Source: Ditylenchus dipsaci (taxonomy: Eukaryota > Nematoda > Chromadorea > Rhabditida > Anguinidae). Taken from it: 64,000 nt of DNA. A program made the position numbers and the translations under genes. The stretch is taken from positions 248,001 to 312,000 of the forward strand of contig SADC01001334.1 of assembly GCA_004194705.1 (NCBI GenBank). The letters run 5' to 3'. Under the pieces are notes generated by a model. That model was not told the DNA's origin and ran no database searches. It saw nothing but the letters and a program-made list of their open reading frames with translations. The first letter of the stretch is position 1, and every line of letters starts with the position of its first letter. Positions 17,031-26,433 of the stretch are shown one piece after another.

Positions 17031-17264
17031 CCGTATTTCATTTAATAGAAGCCTCGGGATTCTATTTTTGAATCCCCGAAAATCGGAAAATTTAGAATTC
17101 GATCTCGAGATTTCAGGTGCTCAACAAAAATATAAAAAGTGAAATCAGAAGAACTGTTAGAATTAAAACAACAGCTTTGAAAAATATTGTTTCTGCCCTG
17201 AGATACAGACCCTCAAAGTTAAGGGGGCTTGTATTAGAGGGGACTTATATTAAAGGAAATACGG
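17031..17264. mobile_element. CCGTATTT-family MITE
   Basis: Starts CCGTATTTCATTTAATAGAA and ends TATTAAAGGAAATACGG. It contains the family segments CTGAGATACAG and CCTCAAAGTTAAGGGGG. Inserted in the hAT element 15783-17606. Confidence 0.75.
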
Positions 17265-17455
17265 CAGGTGATATTATTAAACCTGAGAGATCGCCAACTC
17301 AACTTGCTGGTTTGCATTCTCCTTCTGTTCTTTTTCAAGCGAATTTCAGTGATTTTAGCGTTGATTTCTTAAAAAATGTCAGGTTCGCTAAACTGACATA
17401 TCAGTGTCACTGTCAGTGTGAATTATGAAAACACTGGTTATAAAGAACATTTCAG

Positions 17456-17605
17456 GAGTGGAAATATATTGCTGAGCTGGCATTAGAAGTATCAAGCACG
17501 CCGGCGACGAGCAGCCCAATCGAACGAACTTTTTCTCAATGCGGGTTAGCAACGGCAAGACATAAAAGTACTCACAGGCCGAAAAATCGTCCTCAGCACA
17601 ACACT
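17456..17605 (+). pseudogene. hAT transposase C-terminal dimerisation remnant
   Basis: After a TTTCAG acceptor the frame reads EWKYIAELALEVSSTPATSS, then PIERTFSQCGLATARHK. This matches the hAT family C-terminal signature (LA...L..PATSAPSERVFS.AG). The remainder of the transposase, including the catalytic core, is not recognisable upstream, and the frame runs out through the terminal inverted repeat. It is a non-autonomous relic whose position inside a CAGTG-ended element with an 8-bp TSD supports a hAT origin for that element type. Confidence 0.8.
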
Positions 17606-17836
17606 GGTCTTTGCCCACCCTGAATTTCACACAAAAAATTTTAAAAATGGTTGATTTCGTGTCGAGAATCAAAATTAGGCGGAAAAAAGAATAAATTAGG
17701 CGAAAAAAGAAGTAAATTAGGCGGAGAAAAAAGTGAATTAGGCGGAGAAAAAAGTATTTTCCTAAATGATACCTCATCAGAAACAAAAATTTTGCGCCAA
17801 AAAGTGGATTTGCGCCAAAAAAAAGTATTGTCCCAT

Positions 17837-18335
17837 TTTAACTCGCCTAGAGGTGTGCACGGGTCGGGCCGTCCGGGCCGGCCTGACCCACTTTTCGAGT
17901 ACATATGTCGGCCCTAAGAATATATTATTGAAGCTAAGATTCCAGGCTACAAAACGTATATTAATGCATATTACGTATATTGTTATTATCCAATGAATTT
18001 TCCAAAAACACTCAATTTTTCAACCACGGCCGGCCCGGACAACTTGAAAATTACCGTATTTTCTCTATTAACGAACCCGGGTTCATTATTTTCAACCCTT
18101 CAAAAATGTTTAAATTGTAAATCAAAAATGGCCCTAACTCTGAAACCCTAGTCAAAAATCGAGGGGGGGGGGTTTATTATAAGAGAGGTTCTAGAGAAAA
18201 TACAGTGATAGAGAAAATACGGTACGTTCTTTTTAAAAATTATCCAAAATTTTTATTCATTCGCTATAAATATTAATATACGTTTGTAGCCTGGAATCTC
18301 AGCTTCAATAAAATATTCTTAGGCCGACATATGTA
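17837..18335. repeat. CCGTATTT-family copy and spacer
   Basis: A copy runs from CCGTATTTTCTCTATTAACG (18054) to CTAGAGAAAATACAGTG (about 18205), with private word AACCCGGGTTCATTA. Directly after it another end, TAGAGAAAATACGGTACG, lies at 18208-18226. No gene. Confidence 0.65.
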
Positions 18336-19376
18336 CCGTATTTTCTCTATGAATTACCCCGGGTAATTATTTTTCAACTTTTGAAAAATCGAAAAAAAAA
18401 TGGCTCATACTGATTTGGTTTGCGAAAAGGCTGAAATATGCCACGAAAAAGATTATTTCTGCCACGAAAAACGACATAAAACGAAAAAGCGGAAATGTAC
18501 CACGAAAAAGCTGAAACGTGCCACGAAAAAAATTATTTATGCCTTTTTCTGTCCAAGACCAACCAAATTTAGCAATATTTTGCAAGAATTCAAATTTTTA
18601 GTCATGAAATAACTTGGATCCCTCAGAATCCCACCCGGAATGGCCAGAAGCCCCTGAAAGTTGGTTTTTGGGGTTTACTAAAGGGGGAGTAAACTTTTCG
18701 AGAAAATTCGATTGAGCGGATCAGAATCCCGGTCCGATCGGCTGAATCACTCAGAATTCCAGGTTTATGGTGGTTTTGAGTGGTTCAGGGTGGAATTCTG
18801 AGTGATTCAGCCGATCGGACCGGGATTCTGATCCGCTCAATCGAATTTTCGCAAAAGTTCACTCCCTCTTTAGTAAACCCCAAAAAACCAACTTTCAGGG
18901 GCTTCTGGCCATTCCGGGGTGGGATTCTGAGGGATCCAAGTTATTTCATGACTAAAAAATTTGAATTCTTGCAAAATATTGCTAAATTTGGTTGGTCTTG
19001 GACAGAAAAAGGCATAAATAATTTTTTCGTGGCACATTTCAGCTTTTTCGTGGTACATTTCAGCTTTTTCGTGGCACATTTCCGCTTTTTCGTGGCACAT
19101 TTCCGCTTTTTCGTGGTATGTCGTTTTTCGTGGCAGAAATAATCTTTTTCGGGGCATATTTCAGCCTTTTCGCAAACCAAATCAGTTTATGCCAAAAAAA
19201 ATATTTTGATTTTGAGATTTTGGGTGCTCAACCAAATTTTAAAAAGTGGCATCAACCAAGTTCGTGGTGATTAAGAACACGTAAAAAACAGATCTGCAAA
19301 ATATTTTTTTTGAGCTGAGATACAGGGTGCCTATGGGGTAATTATTAGAGAGGGGTAATTGATAGAGAAAATACGG
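18336..19376. mobile_element. CCGTATTT-family MITE split by a later insertion
   Basis: Left end CCGTATTTTCTCTATGAATT, right end TGATAGAGAAAATACGG, private word ATTACCCCGGGTAATT. The family interior (GAGATTTTGGGTGCTCAACC) resumes at 19213 after an approximately 795-bp insertion at 18401-19195. Confidence 0.75.
18401..19195. mobile_element. Word-array foldback (CACGAAAAAGCTGAAATGTGC-type), core A
   Basis: Ends TGGCTCATACTGATTTGG and CCAAATCAGTTTATGCCA. Arrays of CACGAAAAAGCTGAAAT (18440-18535) face the inverse TTTTTCGTGGCACATTT (19020-19140). Core A lies between, with CCTGAAAGTTGGTTTTTGG and its inverse. The flanking A-runs hide any TSD. Confidence 0.75.
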
Positions 19377-19694
19377 TATTCAAAAAATGGTCAGGGCCGG
19401 CCCGAACGGCTCGCGAGCTGGTCCATTTTAGTGTTTGGTCAAACTTTCCCGCCCCCCCCCCCCCAACTTCCCTCTCTACTTCCCCTCTTCCCCAATTTAC
19501 CACTGGTCGTTCATGGCTGGCCATGCAAGTCCATGCAAACCATGTCCATGCAAACCCCTACTCGCCATCACTAACATCAAAGTCAAGAGAATGCAGAATG
19601 CCAGTTCAAAAGTATTGAATGCCAAAATTTCACTTTACAAACGTGCTGCTCGACTATATTTCTGACACTTATTCTTGTAAAATCTTCCTTTTAG
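19377..19694. other. Spacer before WDR55
   Basis: Includes a C-rich run near 19447 and repeated CCATGCAA words at 19525-19556. The missing first exon of WDR55 should lie here or further left, but no ATG-led acidic exon could be chosen with confidence. Confidence 0.4.
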
Positions 19695-22600
19695 ATAAAA
19701 AAAATAAGACGCTATGGAAAAACGTTCAGTACTCCAGTCACCTCTATTTCGTGCCATCCAACAAAGTTTGATGTTATTGCACTCGGTTAGTCCTCTTGTA
19801 CTACTTTTGTAATTACAAGAAGCTGGTCAATCAATTTCAGGTTACATGGATGGTCTCGTCCGATGCTGTGTCTTTGATGTGACCAAGAAAAAGTTGCAAT
19901 CTGTGTGGTCTAGTAGGTCGGTTGTTATCCCGTCTTAGACATTTTGGCTGTGATTTGTAATAATACCTCTTCTTAAAATTGTGCTTTTTCGGCGATTAAA
20001 ATGTTGAATGAAAACTTCAGGAGGTGCCGGACTGTGCATAAGCCGACCCGATACCGGATCGGCTCTCCCAGGGTCATGTTTTAAAATAATTACGAATGAT
20101 GGCTCTAATTAAACCACATGAGGTAACTGTAGGGTTTCTAGTGAAAAATACGAGGAATTCTACAGTTATCTCGTTGTGTTCCATTCTTAGAGAAAAGTTT
20201 AGGAAGGAAGAGGCAAAATGGTGGTGGCAGGAATCGAACCTGCAGCTTTCAGTTTGCCGGGCTGATGTGCTACCATTACACTACGCCGCCACCTCTTCCT
20301 TCTTTCCTAGGGGCTTATGTACAGGTTATTCAAGAAATTGTAACACTTTCAAACTGCCATAACTTTTTATCCCGGCACGATTTCGAAATTTTGTAAACGC
20401 AGATCGACTCAGAATTTCATGGCAATTTTTTTGGCATATAATGTCAAAAACACGATTTTTGCTTGGTCCCCCTGTGGTTTGGGCTCTGATCTGTAGATGG
20501 CCTCTGGATAGGTGAGACCCAAACCACAGGGGGGACCAAGCAAAAATCGTGTTTTTGACATTATATGCCAAAAAAATTGCCATGAAATTCTGAGTCGATC
20601 TGCGTTTACAAAATTTCGAAATCGTGCCGGGATAAAAAGTTATGGCAGTTTGAAAGTGTTACAATTTCTTGAATAACCCTGTATATCTGCTCTCTTTACA
20701 CCTCCCCCTATTTTTCCCAGACTGTCCTCAGTCTACCATAGCTCGCTGCGAGATATCTCGCTGCCGTTATGCTGCTCGCAGCCCAGGGATCTCTTCTACT
20801 GCTGCGATACACCTCGCAGCTCTGCTGCGGGACACCTCGCAGCCCAGGTTATGCCTAGACAGGGCAGACATACATAGACCCCAGTGGACCCCAGAGATCA
20901 TAAGACTTTACGTTGTGAACTTTGTTCACCATCCTCCCTCTGGCTGAACCACTCGCTGCTACCAGAAAAGTTTAGGAAGGAAGAGGCAAAATGGTGGTGG
21001 CAGGAATCGAACCTGCAGCTTTCAGTTTGCCGGGCTGATGTGCTACCATTACACTACGCCGCCACCTCTTCCTTCTTTTCCTAGGGGCTTATGTATATCT
21101 GCTCTCTTTACATTAGTCAGAATTGATGAGTGGTCATTTTAATTTCGAACAAGCTATTTTAGTCAACGGCACAAACACGTTTTTATGCCCCAAAGTCAAA
21201 AAAAAGTTCACTTGGAGGCTCTTTATATTGTACCCGGATCAATTTTGGTGAAAAAATTTTCTTCTAAAAACTGTAGATTGCCATATGATCCATGTTTTCT
21301 GCCCTTTGTGTCATTAACGGTTGAAAATATTGTTTAGATGATTTTGGAAGAGTGTAGTATAAGAACAAGTGCTCAGTCTTTCTTAAAATTTCAAAATTTT
21401 AGATTCAAGAGATCCATAAGAGCACTGGAATTTTCGGAAGATGTCATTTCCTTTATGTAGTTTGGTATGTGAACACATTCTTGTTCCAGATCCCAAATAA
21501 TTTATTTAGTGCCAACCGAGCGGCTTGCGTCTATGATGTGGAGACTGGAAAACGGTTGAGGTGTATTCGAAAAGCTCATGATGATAAGCCCACCAAAATC
21601 TGTGTCCTGCCCAATGCGGATGTTGTGACTGGTGCTGAAAATGGAGAGGTAGTTTTCGTCACTCACATTTTCGAAGTAGCTAAATTATTTGGAGATACGA
21701 ATGTGGGACTTTCGAAAAGATGAGCCAATAGTTGCCACACTCAAGGATCAGGATGACATTGTCAACGCTTTCGGGATCTACAAGAACTCCGTCTTAGCTG
21801 GTAATCATTTTTAGTGTATAAGGCCTCAGAATTAGGTAGTTTTCGGTTATCCGGAGCTTAGTCCAGAATTTTTTTATTGGCCTCTAAGTCTTTACTTTGT
21901 TTAAGTGAAGCTAAACTTGGTTTGAGTAATGAAAGTGTAGATTGTGTATTGCTTGTTGCAAGCTGCTCAATGAATATTTGTAAGGTATTTTAAACCATAT
22001 AATGTTGAACGACCATACTTTCTGGTCGCTCCAAACGACTCAAAGAGTAGCGTGAGAGACGAAAGAGAAGTGTCCCGCGCGAATTTGAATTTGTCAAATT
22101 CTCATTTGCATCAAAAAGTATGGTCCTCTAACGTTATATCTTTTAAAATGAGTAAGAAACACGAATACAGTCGACGCTCGATTTAACATGCACCCGATTT
22201 AACATACGCTCGAATTAACATGCGCCTTGGGTCGCTGCCTTCAATAATAAACTCCGTCAAATCACCCCCTCCTATATAACATACGCCCGATTTAGTCCCC
22301 AGACCGTATGTTAAATCGAGCGTCGACTGTATACTATTTGAATGAGCTTTCTTGATAAAAAAATTGCAGAAAACCACAATACTCACCCTTATGGTTGAAA
22401 AATAGAGGGCACCTGGAGCTCTTATGAAGGTATTGTACCATGTCATTTTCAGCTTCCGGCGATTGCACTGTGGCCACCTATGATTACCGTCAAAGGAGGC
22501 TTCGTCTGAGATCCGAGAAGATGCACAGTGAGCTGCTCTCCATTGCTGTTGGCGACAAGTATGCCATTTGATAGTCAACTAACACTGATGAAAAAAATGG

Positions 22601-23935
22601 TTTAGATTCACCTATGTGGGCGCAGCAGATGGACATATCGAAATTTTTAACAGTGGAGAATATGGCAATATACTGGAACGACTAGAGTAAGTTGATTTCC
22701 TGTGGTTCAGGTCTTACCTTTTACGGAAAATTTGATAATCTTGATTGTTCAGAACTCCGTTCCCGATGGGCATTGACTCAATGATCATGCTTCGACCACA
22801 ATTGCTTTTGACCGGCAGTTCTATGGGCGATGAGATGAGGTAAACTTCTGAATTATTCATGCCAGATAAAACGTTGGCCAGAAGCCGGCTGTTTTCACAG
22901 TTATTTCTACAGTCAAACCTCGTTATAACATACTCATTGCGACCGACCGTAGAGGTATGTTATATCGGGGAGTTAATTCAAAGGAGTTTATTATTGAAGG
23001 GACCGACCCTAGGGTATGTTATATCGAGAGGTATATAATGTAGAGTATGTTATAACGAGGTTCCACTGTACTACAGACTTTCATAGTTGGAAAATATTCC
23101 ATGATTACTAAGTGAAAGTGTTGGTCAAAAAGCAGGCCATTTTGAAAAGGTTCGGCCATATTCCGCCATGTGGCCATTACCCAACCTTAGTTACTTACGA
23201 GTGTTTTCAGGTTCTTTCATCTAAGTCCGAATAAACAGTTGCATTCCTTGGAGCAGTTCGGTGGTGTTGATGTCCTTGCTAAGACGAAGGTCCATTGCCA
23301 TTCATGTGGCATTGTCATAGTCTAACTGCCTTTTTCGAAATTTAGGATGACTCTTTCCTCCTTAGCGTCAGTTGCGACTCATCGTCTCTCAGGTAAAATC
23401 CATTTTTTAAAGCAATTTACCGATCTTTGATTTCAGGATCCGACCACTTCAGAACTGATCGAAAAGATACCCATGCTGAAGGCACAAGGTAGGTGTTTTT
23501 GCTTTACTACGTCCCGAGACAACCATCCCTAGTAAACCTGGTTATGGAGGTTAAATATTGGCTGGCAGGTGAGCCACCTGAATAGCAGCTGTGAACTAAA
23601 GGAAACCTTTCGGCTCCAGGGTGTCTTGTAGGATTTTTTACAAATCTACATTTAATTACTACTTTTAGATGTCCACGAATTAAAGAAAAGAAGCAAAGCA
23701 ACTCCAACAACGAGTCTACAATTCACGACTTCTACAAGGGTATGAATACGGTCCACAGAGTGGCTAATTTTGACTAAATTCATTTACAGATTTGCTGCAA
23801 GACGACAAAACCAAATCGGATGAATCAGAAGAAATCGATGAGGAAGAGGACGATGATGAAGAAGTCACCGGTAGTGAACAGGGCAACACCAGCGAAGAAG
23901 ACCAAGAAGGGGAGGAAGAATCTGAAGGAGAATAA
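19695..23935 (+). CDS. WD repeat-containing protein 55 (5' exon not found)
   Basis: Thirteen exons join to 375 codons of a WDR55-type nucleolar beta-propeller, a protein needed for rRNA processing in other animals. Diagnostic stretches: TSISCHPTKFDVIALGYMDG, RALEFSED, LFSANRAACVYDVETGKRLR, KAHDDKPTKICVLPN, IRMWDFRKDEP and, near the end, TIHDFYKDLLQDD before a long acidic Glu/Asp tail. That tail layout matches the human protein. Reading starts at an acceptor (CTTTTAG|ATA), so an N-terminal exon of perhaps 30-40 residues is missing. In the exon at 23453-23488 the second of two AGs must be used, because the first leads into a stop. The 1.5-kb intron 19917-21402 holds two tRNA-like units and a MITE; introns at 21801-22452 and 22840-23210 hold pogo-like MITEs. 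Poly(A) signal AATAAA near 24018. Confidence 0.9.
20219..20290 (-). tRNA. tRNA-like gene, cloverleaf anticodon GGC (Ala-like); probably a pseudogene or SINE head
   Basis: 72 nt. The A box TAGTGTAATGG and B box GGTTCGATTCC are perfect. D-stem GTGT/GCAC and T-stem GCAGG/CCTGC pair fully, and discriminator A is present. The acceptor stem GGCGGCG/CACCACC has two C-A mismatches (3-70, 6-67), the anticodon stem one (31-39), and position 33 is C, not U. Every defect would be repaired by C to U. Anticodon GGC is unusual for eukaryotic tRNA-Ala. Transcribable by Pol III in principle, doubtful as a functional tRNA. Confidence 0.55.
20322..20691. mobile_element. 370-bp Tc1/mariner-type MITE with TA TSD
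   Basis: Begins CAGGTTATTCAAGAAATTG and ends CAATTTCTTGAATAACCCTG. It is flanked by TA on both sides. The second tRNA-like unit has the intact target CTTATGTATATCTG with one TA, which shows directly what the site looked like before insertion. Inside are the opposed motifs TTGGTCCCCCTGTGGTTTGG and its inverse. Confidence 0.9.
20992..21063 (-). tRNA. tRNA-like gene, second copy
   Basis: Identical in the tRNA part to the copy at 20219-20290, including the three C-A mismatches and C33, so the changes predate the duplication. The flanking AGGAAGGAAGAGG and CCTCTTCCTTCTTTT are complementary and could fold the unit into a larger hairpin. Confidence 0.55.
22168..22329. mobile_element. Pogo-like MITE in a WDR55 intron
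   Basis: CAGTCGACGCTCGATTTAAC at the left and TTAAATCGAGCGTCGACTG at the right, with TA flanks. The subterminal word GATTTAACATACGCYCGA is iterated. Confidence 0.75.
22910..23068. mobile_element. Pogo-like MITE in a WDR55 intron (word GTTATAACATAC)
   Basis: CAGTCAAACCTCGTTATAAC at the left and GTTATAACGAGGTTCCACTG at the right, TA on both sides. The word TATGTTATATCG/GTATGTTATAACG is repeated through the element, and GACCGACCSTAG appears twice. Confidence 0.8.
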
Positions 23936-24017
23936 GTCGGCCGCAGAATGCTGTAGTTAAGGAAGTGTCTGAGACGTTAAATTATTCATATTGCTCGATT
24001 GTGGCACGAAGTTTGCA

Positions 24018-24023
24018 ATAAAG
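24018..24023 (+). terminator. Poly(A) signal of WDR55
   Basis: AATAAA about 80 bases after the WDR55 stop, in GCAATAAAGAG. Confidence 0.5.
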
Positions 24024-24049
24024 AGTTGTTGGTTTTGCTAGCTGTCCTT

Positions 24050-25750
24050 ACTGCTTGATTTGTAAGAAAAGTTAGACGTCTAAAAATTATCCATGATGAA
24101 AATTATATCTTCTATAGTGTTGCTATCTATCTGTACGAGTCAAATAGGTGCTATATATTTTACAGTAACTCCGAAATTTCGAGCCAGAAAAATGTCATCT
24201 GGCAGGGCTCCGTATAAAGGTTTTGGCTCAAAATTTTGAAACAGGCTAAAACTTTTTCAAATAATCCGATAAGTCCTCGATCTGAGGTGAAAAATTTGAC
24301 TCTACCGGAGTACACCCCCCCAAATGGAATTTTTTTAAAAGTGTTTCCGAAAACCTATATCGACTCAAAATCGCCTCAGAAGTTCTAAAAAGGCATTATT
24401 TTTACGTTATGGTCAATAAAAACTCGAGTTTTGGTCATTTTTAAATCTCGACCATATGACTGTTTTACCCTGTTTTTCAACATGGGACTGGGCAAAAAGT
24501 ACCTCTAAATGCCTATTTGATCAAGAGTCTTGCTCGGAATCATGTCTAAGGTAAGTGAGTGCGCGCATCTCTAACCGATCAAGCCCCCTGAGCCCCGAAG
24601 GGGGCGCAAGGGGCTTGGTTGCTTGGGTTGAGATGCGCACACTTACATACTTTAGACACCAATCATTCGAAAGTGACTCTGGATGCATGAAAAAGCATGC
24701 ATACCGGAGTTTGTTTTTGCGGTAGGCCCAGTATCATGGTACGCAAAATCGATAAATTTATCGATTTCGATAAAATCGATTCAAACGAGAATTATTCAAA
24801 AAATCGATAAAAATCGATAAAACTTTTTATCGATTTTTATCGATTTTTTTACCCTCAGGATTCGCCTACTCTTTGGTCTTTATTTTCAAAACTGCTAATC
24901 TCTAACATGTTTTGTGTTGTCTTATGAGTATCTTTTGTTGCTGCTCTTGACGTAAGTTAGTATTCTAATGCTGTTTGAAGGCTTGAGAAACAACTTTATA
25001 TTGATAATCGTCGTTAATTGGACTATGATCATTCTGTCGTCGATAACACAATCATGTTTTTTATTTAATCTATTTACATATTCTCAACTCAATAGGTTCT
25101 TGATATCCGCATAACAAGACTGCATCCATAGGCGTGCCCAGGATTTTCTGAGGGAGGGGGGCTAAACAAGCTAAAAATCCTGATGAGGGAACTATGGCCC
25201 AGCTGGCCCTCTGGTACGCTAATGGCTGCCTCGCATATCCGATATCCAGCACTTTTTATATTATTTTTTATGTAATCCATCACATACCTCCCTGATTACC
25301 CCTTCCTGGGTATCACCTTCCTGTGTACCCTCCTCCTGCCTACCCTCCCGCCTAGCCTCCTCCCGGGTACCTTTCTCCTAAACTTTAACTTTACGCAATT
25401 TAAACATAGACTTTACACAATTTAAACTTCAAAAGGTCATTCCGTCACTGGGTGGATTTTCTCTCATTTGTTCCTTTTTTCAGCCCTGGGTATAAAAGTA
25501 AAAAATTTATAACTGGTGCGATTTCTTGTGAGAATATTATGGCCGGGAATATTGTAGCCACGGGAATACCGTTCACGTATCGTCTGCACAATGGTACTCG
25601 CTCAAAAAGCAGACAAGAACACCACATTTCCAAATCACGCATTTCCCAGATTTAAAAACTAAATACCAAGACATTTTATTTAAACGACAACAACAGGTCT
25701 ACAATAATTTCAACAAATAGAGTCTGTAGAGAACGCTTTCTTAGGCAAGC
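24050..25750. other. Gene-free spacer between WDR55 and eEF1B
   Basis: No convincing gene. A hairpin at about 24545-24660 pairs AAGTGAGTGCGCGCATCTC with GAGATGCGCACACTTAC around CCCCTGAGCCCCGAAGGGGG. A short-word foldback of ATCGATAAA/TTTATCGAT lies at 24748-24850. Near 25130 GGCGTGCCCAGGATTTTCTG starts a repeat also hinted at 29803. A 67-codon ORF at 25452 has no recognisable domain. Confidence 0.5.
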
Positions 25751-25753
25751 TGT

Positions 25754-26359
25754 CTAGACCTTGTTGAAAGCGACCACATCCACCGACCGAACCAGATCTT
25801 CGTTGGCAGTGATTTCCTCTTCCAGCCAGTCCGTTGAAACTTTCTCGTCCTCGATGACACAGCAGATCTGAAAGCAGAAGGAATAATAGAATTATACTAT
25901 GACAAGGCAACTGGCACGACCTAGAGGTTCCCCAAACGAGCCCGTCCTTCTCGATAGCACGCACCTTCTCTTCGATCTGCTTGACGTCAATGGTATCTGC
26001 AAATAGAAAATCCACAAATGAATGCAAACACCAATTCACCTACCGTCCCACGGCTTTACATCGTAGATGACGGTCGACTTGGCGATGACACCCGGCTTCT
26101 TGGCTTTCTTTTCAGCATAGGCCTTGAGACGCTCCTGAACCAGGCGCTCCTTGTCTTCATCCTCTTCACTGTCATCATCGCCAAAGAACTCGAAGTCAGC
26201 ATCAGTTTTCTGACCAGCCACAGCAGCGGAGATTTCATCAGACAAGACTTTCAGATCCGGAACCAATTGAATTTCCACGCTGCTTTCTTTGAGAATTTCG
26301 GCAGTAGCAGTCGATTCGGAAGTCTGCATCACAGCAATCTTGCTCTGTTCCGAAGCCAT
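25754..26359 (-). pseudogene. Translation elongation factor 1-beta/delta (eEF1B), frame broken before the last exon
   Basis: Guanine-nucleotide exchange subunit of eEF1. Exon 1 (26044-26359) starts MASEQSKIAV and carries the acidic FEFFGDDDSEEDED stretch, then AKKPGVIAKSTVIYDVKPWD. Exon 2 continues TIDVKQIEEKVRAIEKDGLV up to WGTS. The last exon (25754-25867) encodes [20 protein letters not shown] and ends AFNKV, the usual terminus. Between WGTS and ICC the family has a KxVPVGYGIKKLQ strand. Here only VVPVA is readable, in the +1 frame, the IKKLQ part is absent, and no intron choice restores the frame. So this is either a decaying copy or a site of several dropped bases. The promoter side abuts the MULE relic. 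TTTTCAG stands 24 bases before the ATG. Confidence 0.75.
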
Positions 26360-26433
26360 ATTTTTGGAGTGTTGCACGCGAAGCTGAAAACAGGAAGGGT
26401 TTGAGGTCTGGCTTATTTACGCTTCTCAAGACA

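Larger units (their letters stand above)
15783..17606 (+). mobile_element. hAT element with CAGTG ends, TSD GTCTTTGC
   Basis: The ends are CAGTGTTGTGCTGAG and CTCAGCACAACACTG. The flanks 15775-15782 and 17607-17614 are both GTCTTTGC. It was inserted in the right arm of the surrounding foldback, since removing it restores the arm. The left end carries a GTGAGAATCTCACT array (15800-15975). It holds two later insertions (16006-16824 and 17031-17264) and a transposase C-terminal remnant near the right end. Confidence 0.85.
15270..17836. mobile_element. Word-array foldback with core A (word TCCGCCTAATT), interrupted
   Basis: Left end GGACAATACTTTTTTCTCCG, right end ...AAAAGTATTGTCCC. Arrays of TTTTTTCTCCGCCTAATT (15285-15395) return inverted at 17675-17760. 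After them each arm has AATCAACCATTTTA and AATTCAGGGGTGGGCAAAG. Core A occupies about 15460-15783. The right arm is split by the hAT element 15783-17606. No own coding sequence. Confidence 0.7.
20190..21115. repeat. Two direct copies of a tRNA-containing unit, one with a MITE
   Basis: The unit AGAAAAGTTTAGGAAGGAAG...CTAGGGGCTTATGTATATC, ending CTCTCTTTACA, occurs at 20190-20320 plus 20692-20715 and again at 20963-21115. Each holds the same tRNA-like sequence on the minus strand. The first is split by the element 20322-20691. Between the units lies unrelated sequence with several CTCGCAGC words. Confidence 0.8.

Noticed and set aside
12860..19160. CRISPR-like repeat arrays
   Set aside because: The units are adjacent with no unique spacers, occur as inverted pairs around hairpins, and the host is a eukaryote.
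25452..25655. 67-codon ORF between WDR55 and eEF1B
   Set aside because: No recognisable motif, opposite-strand ORF of the same length, repeat-rich surroundings.
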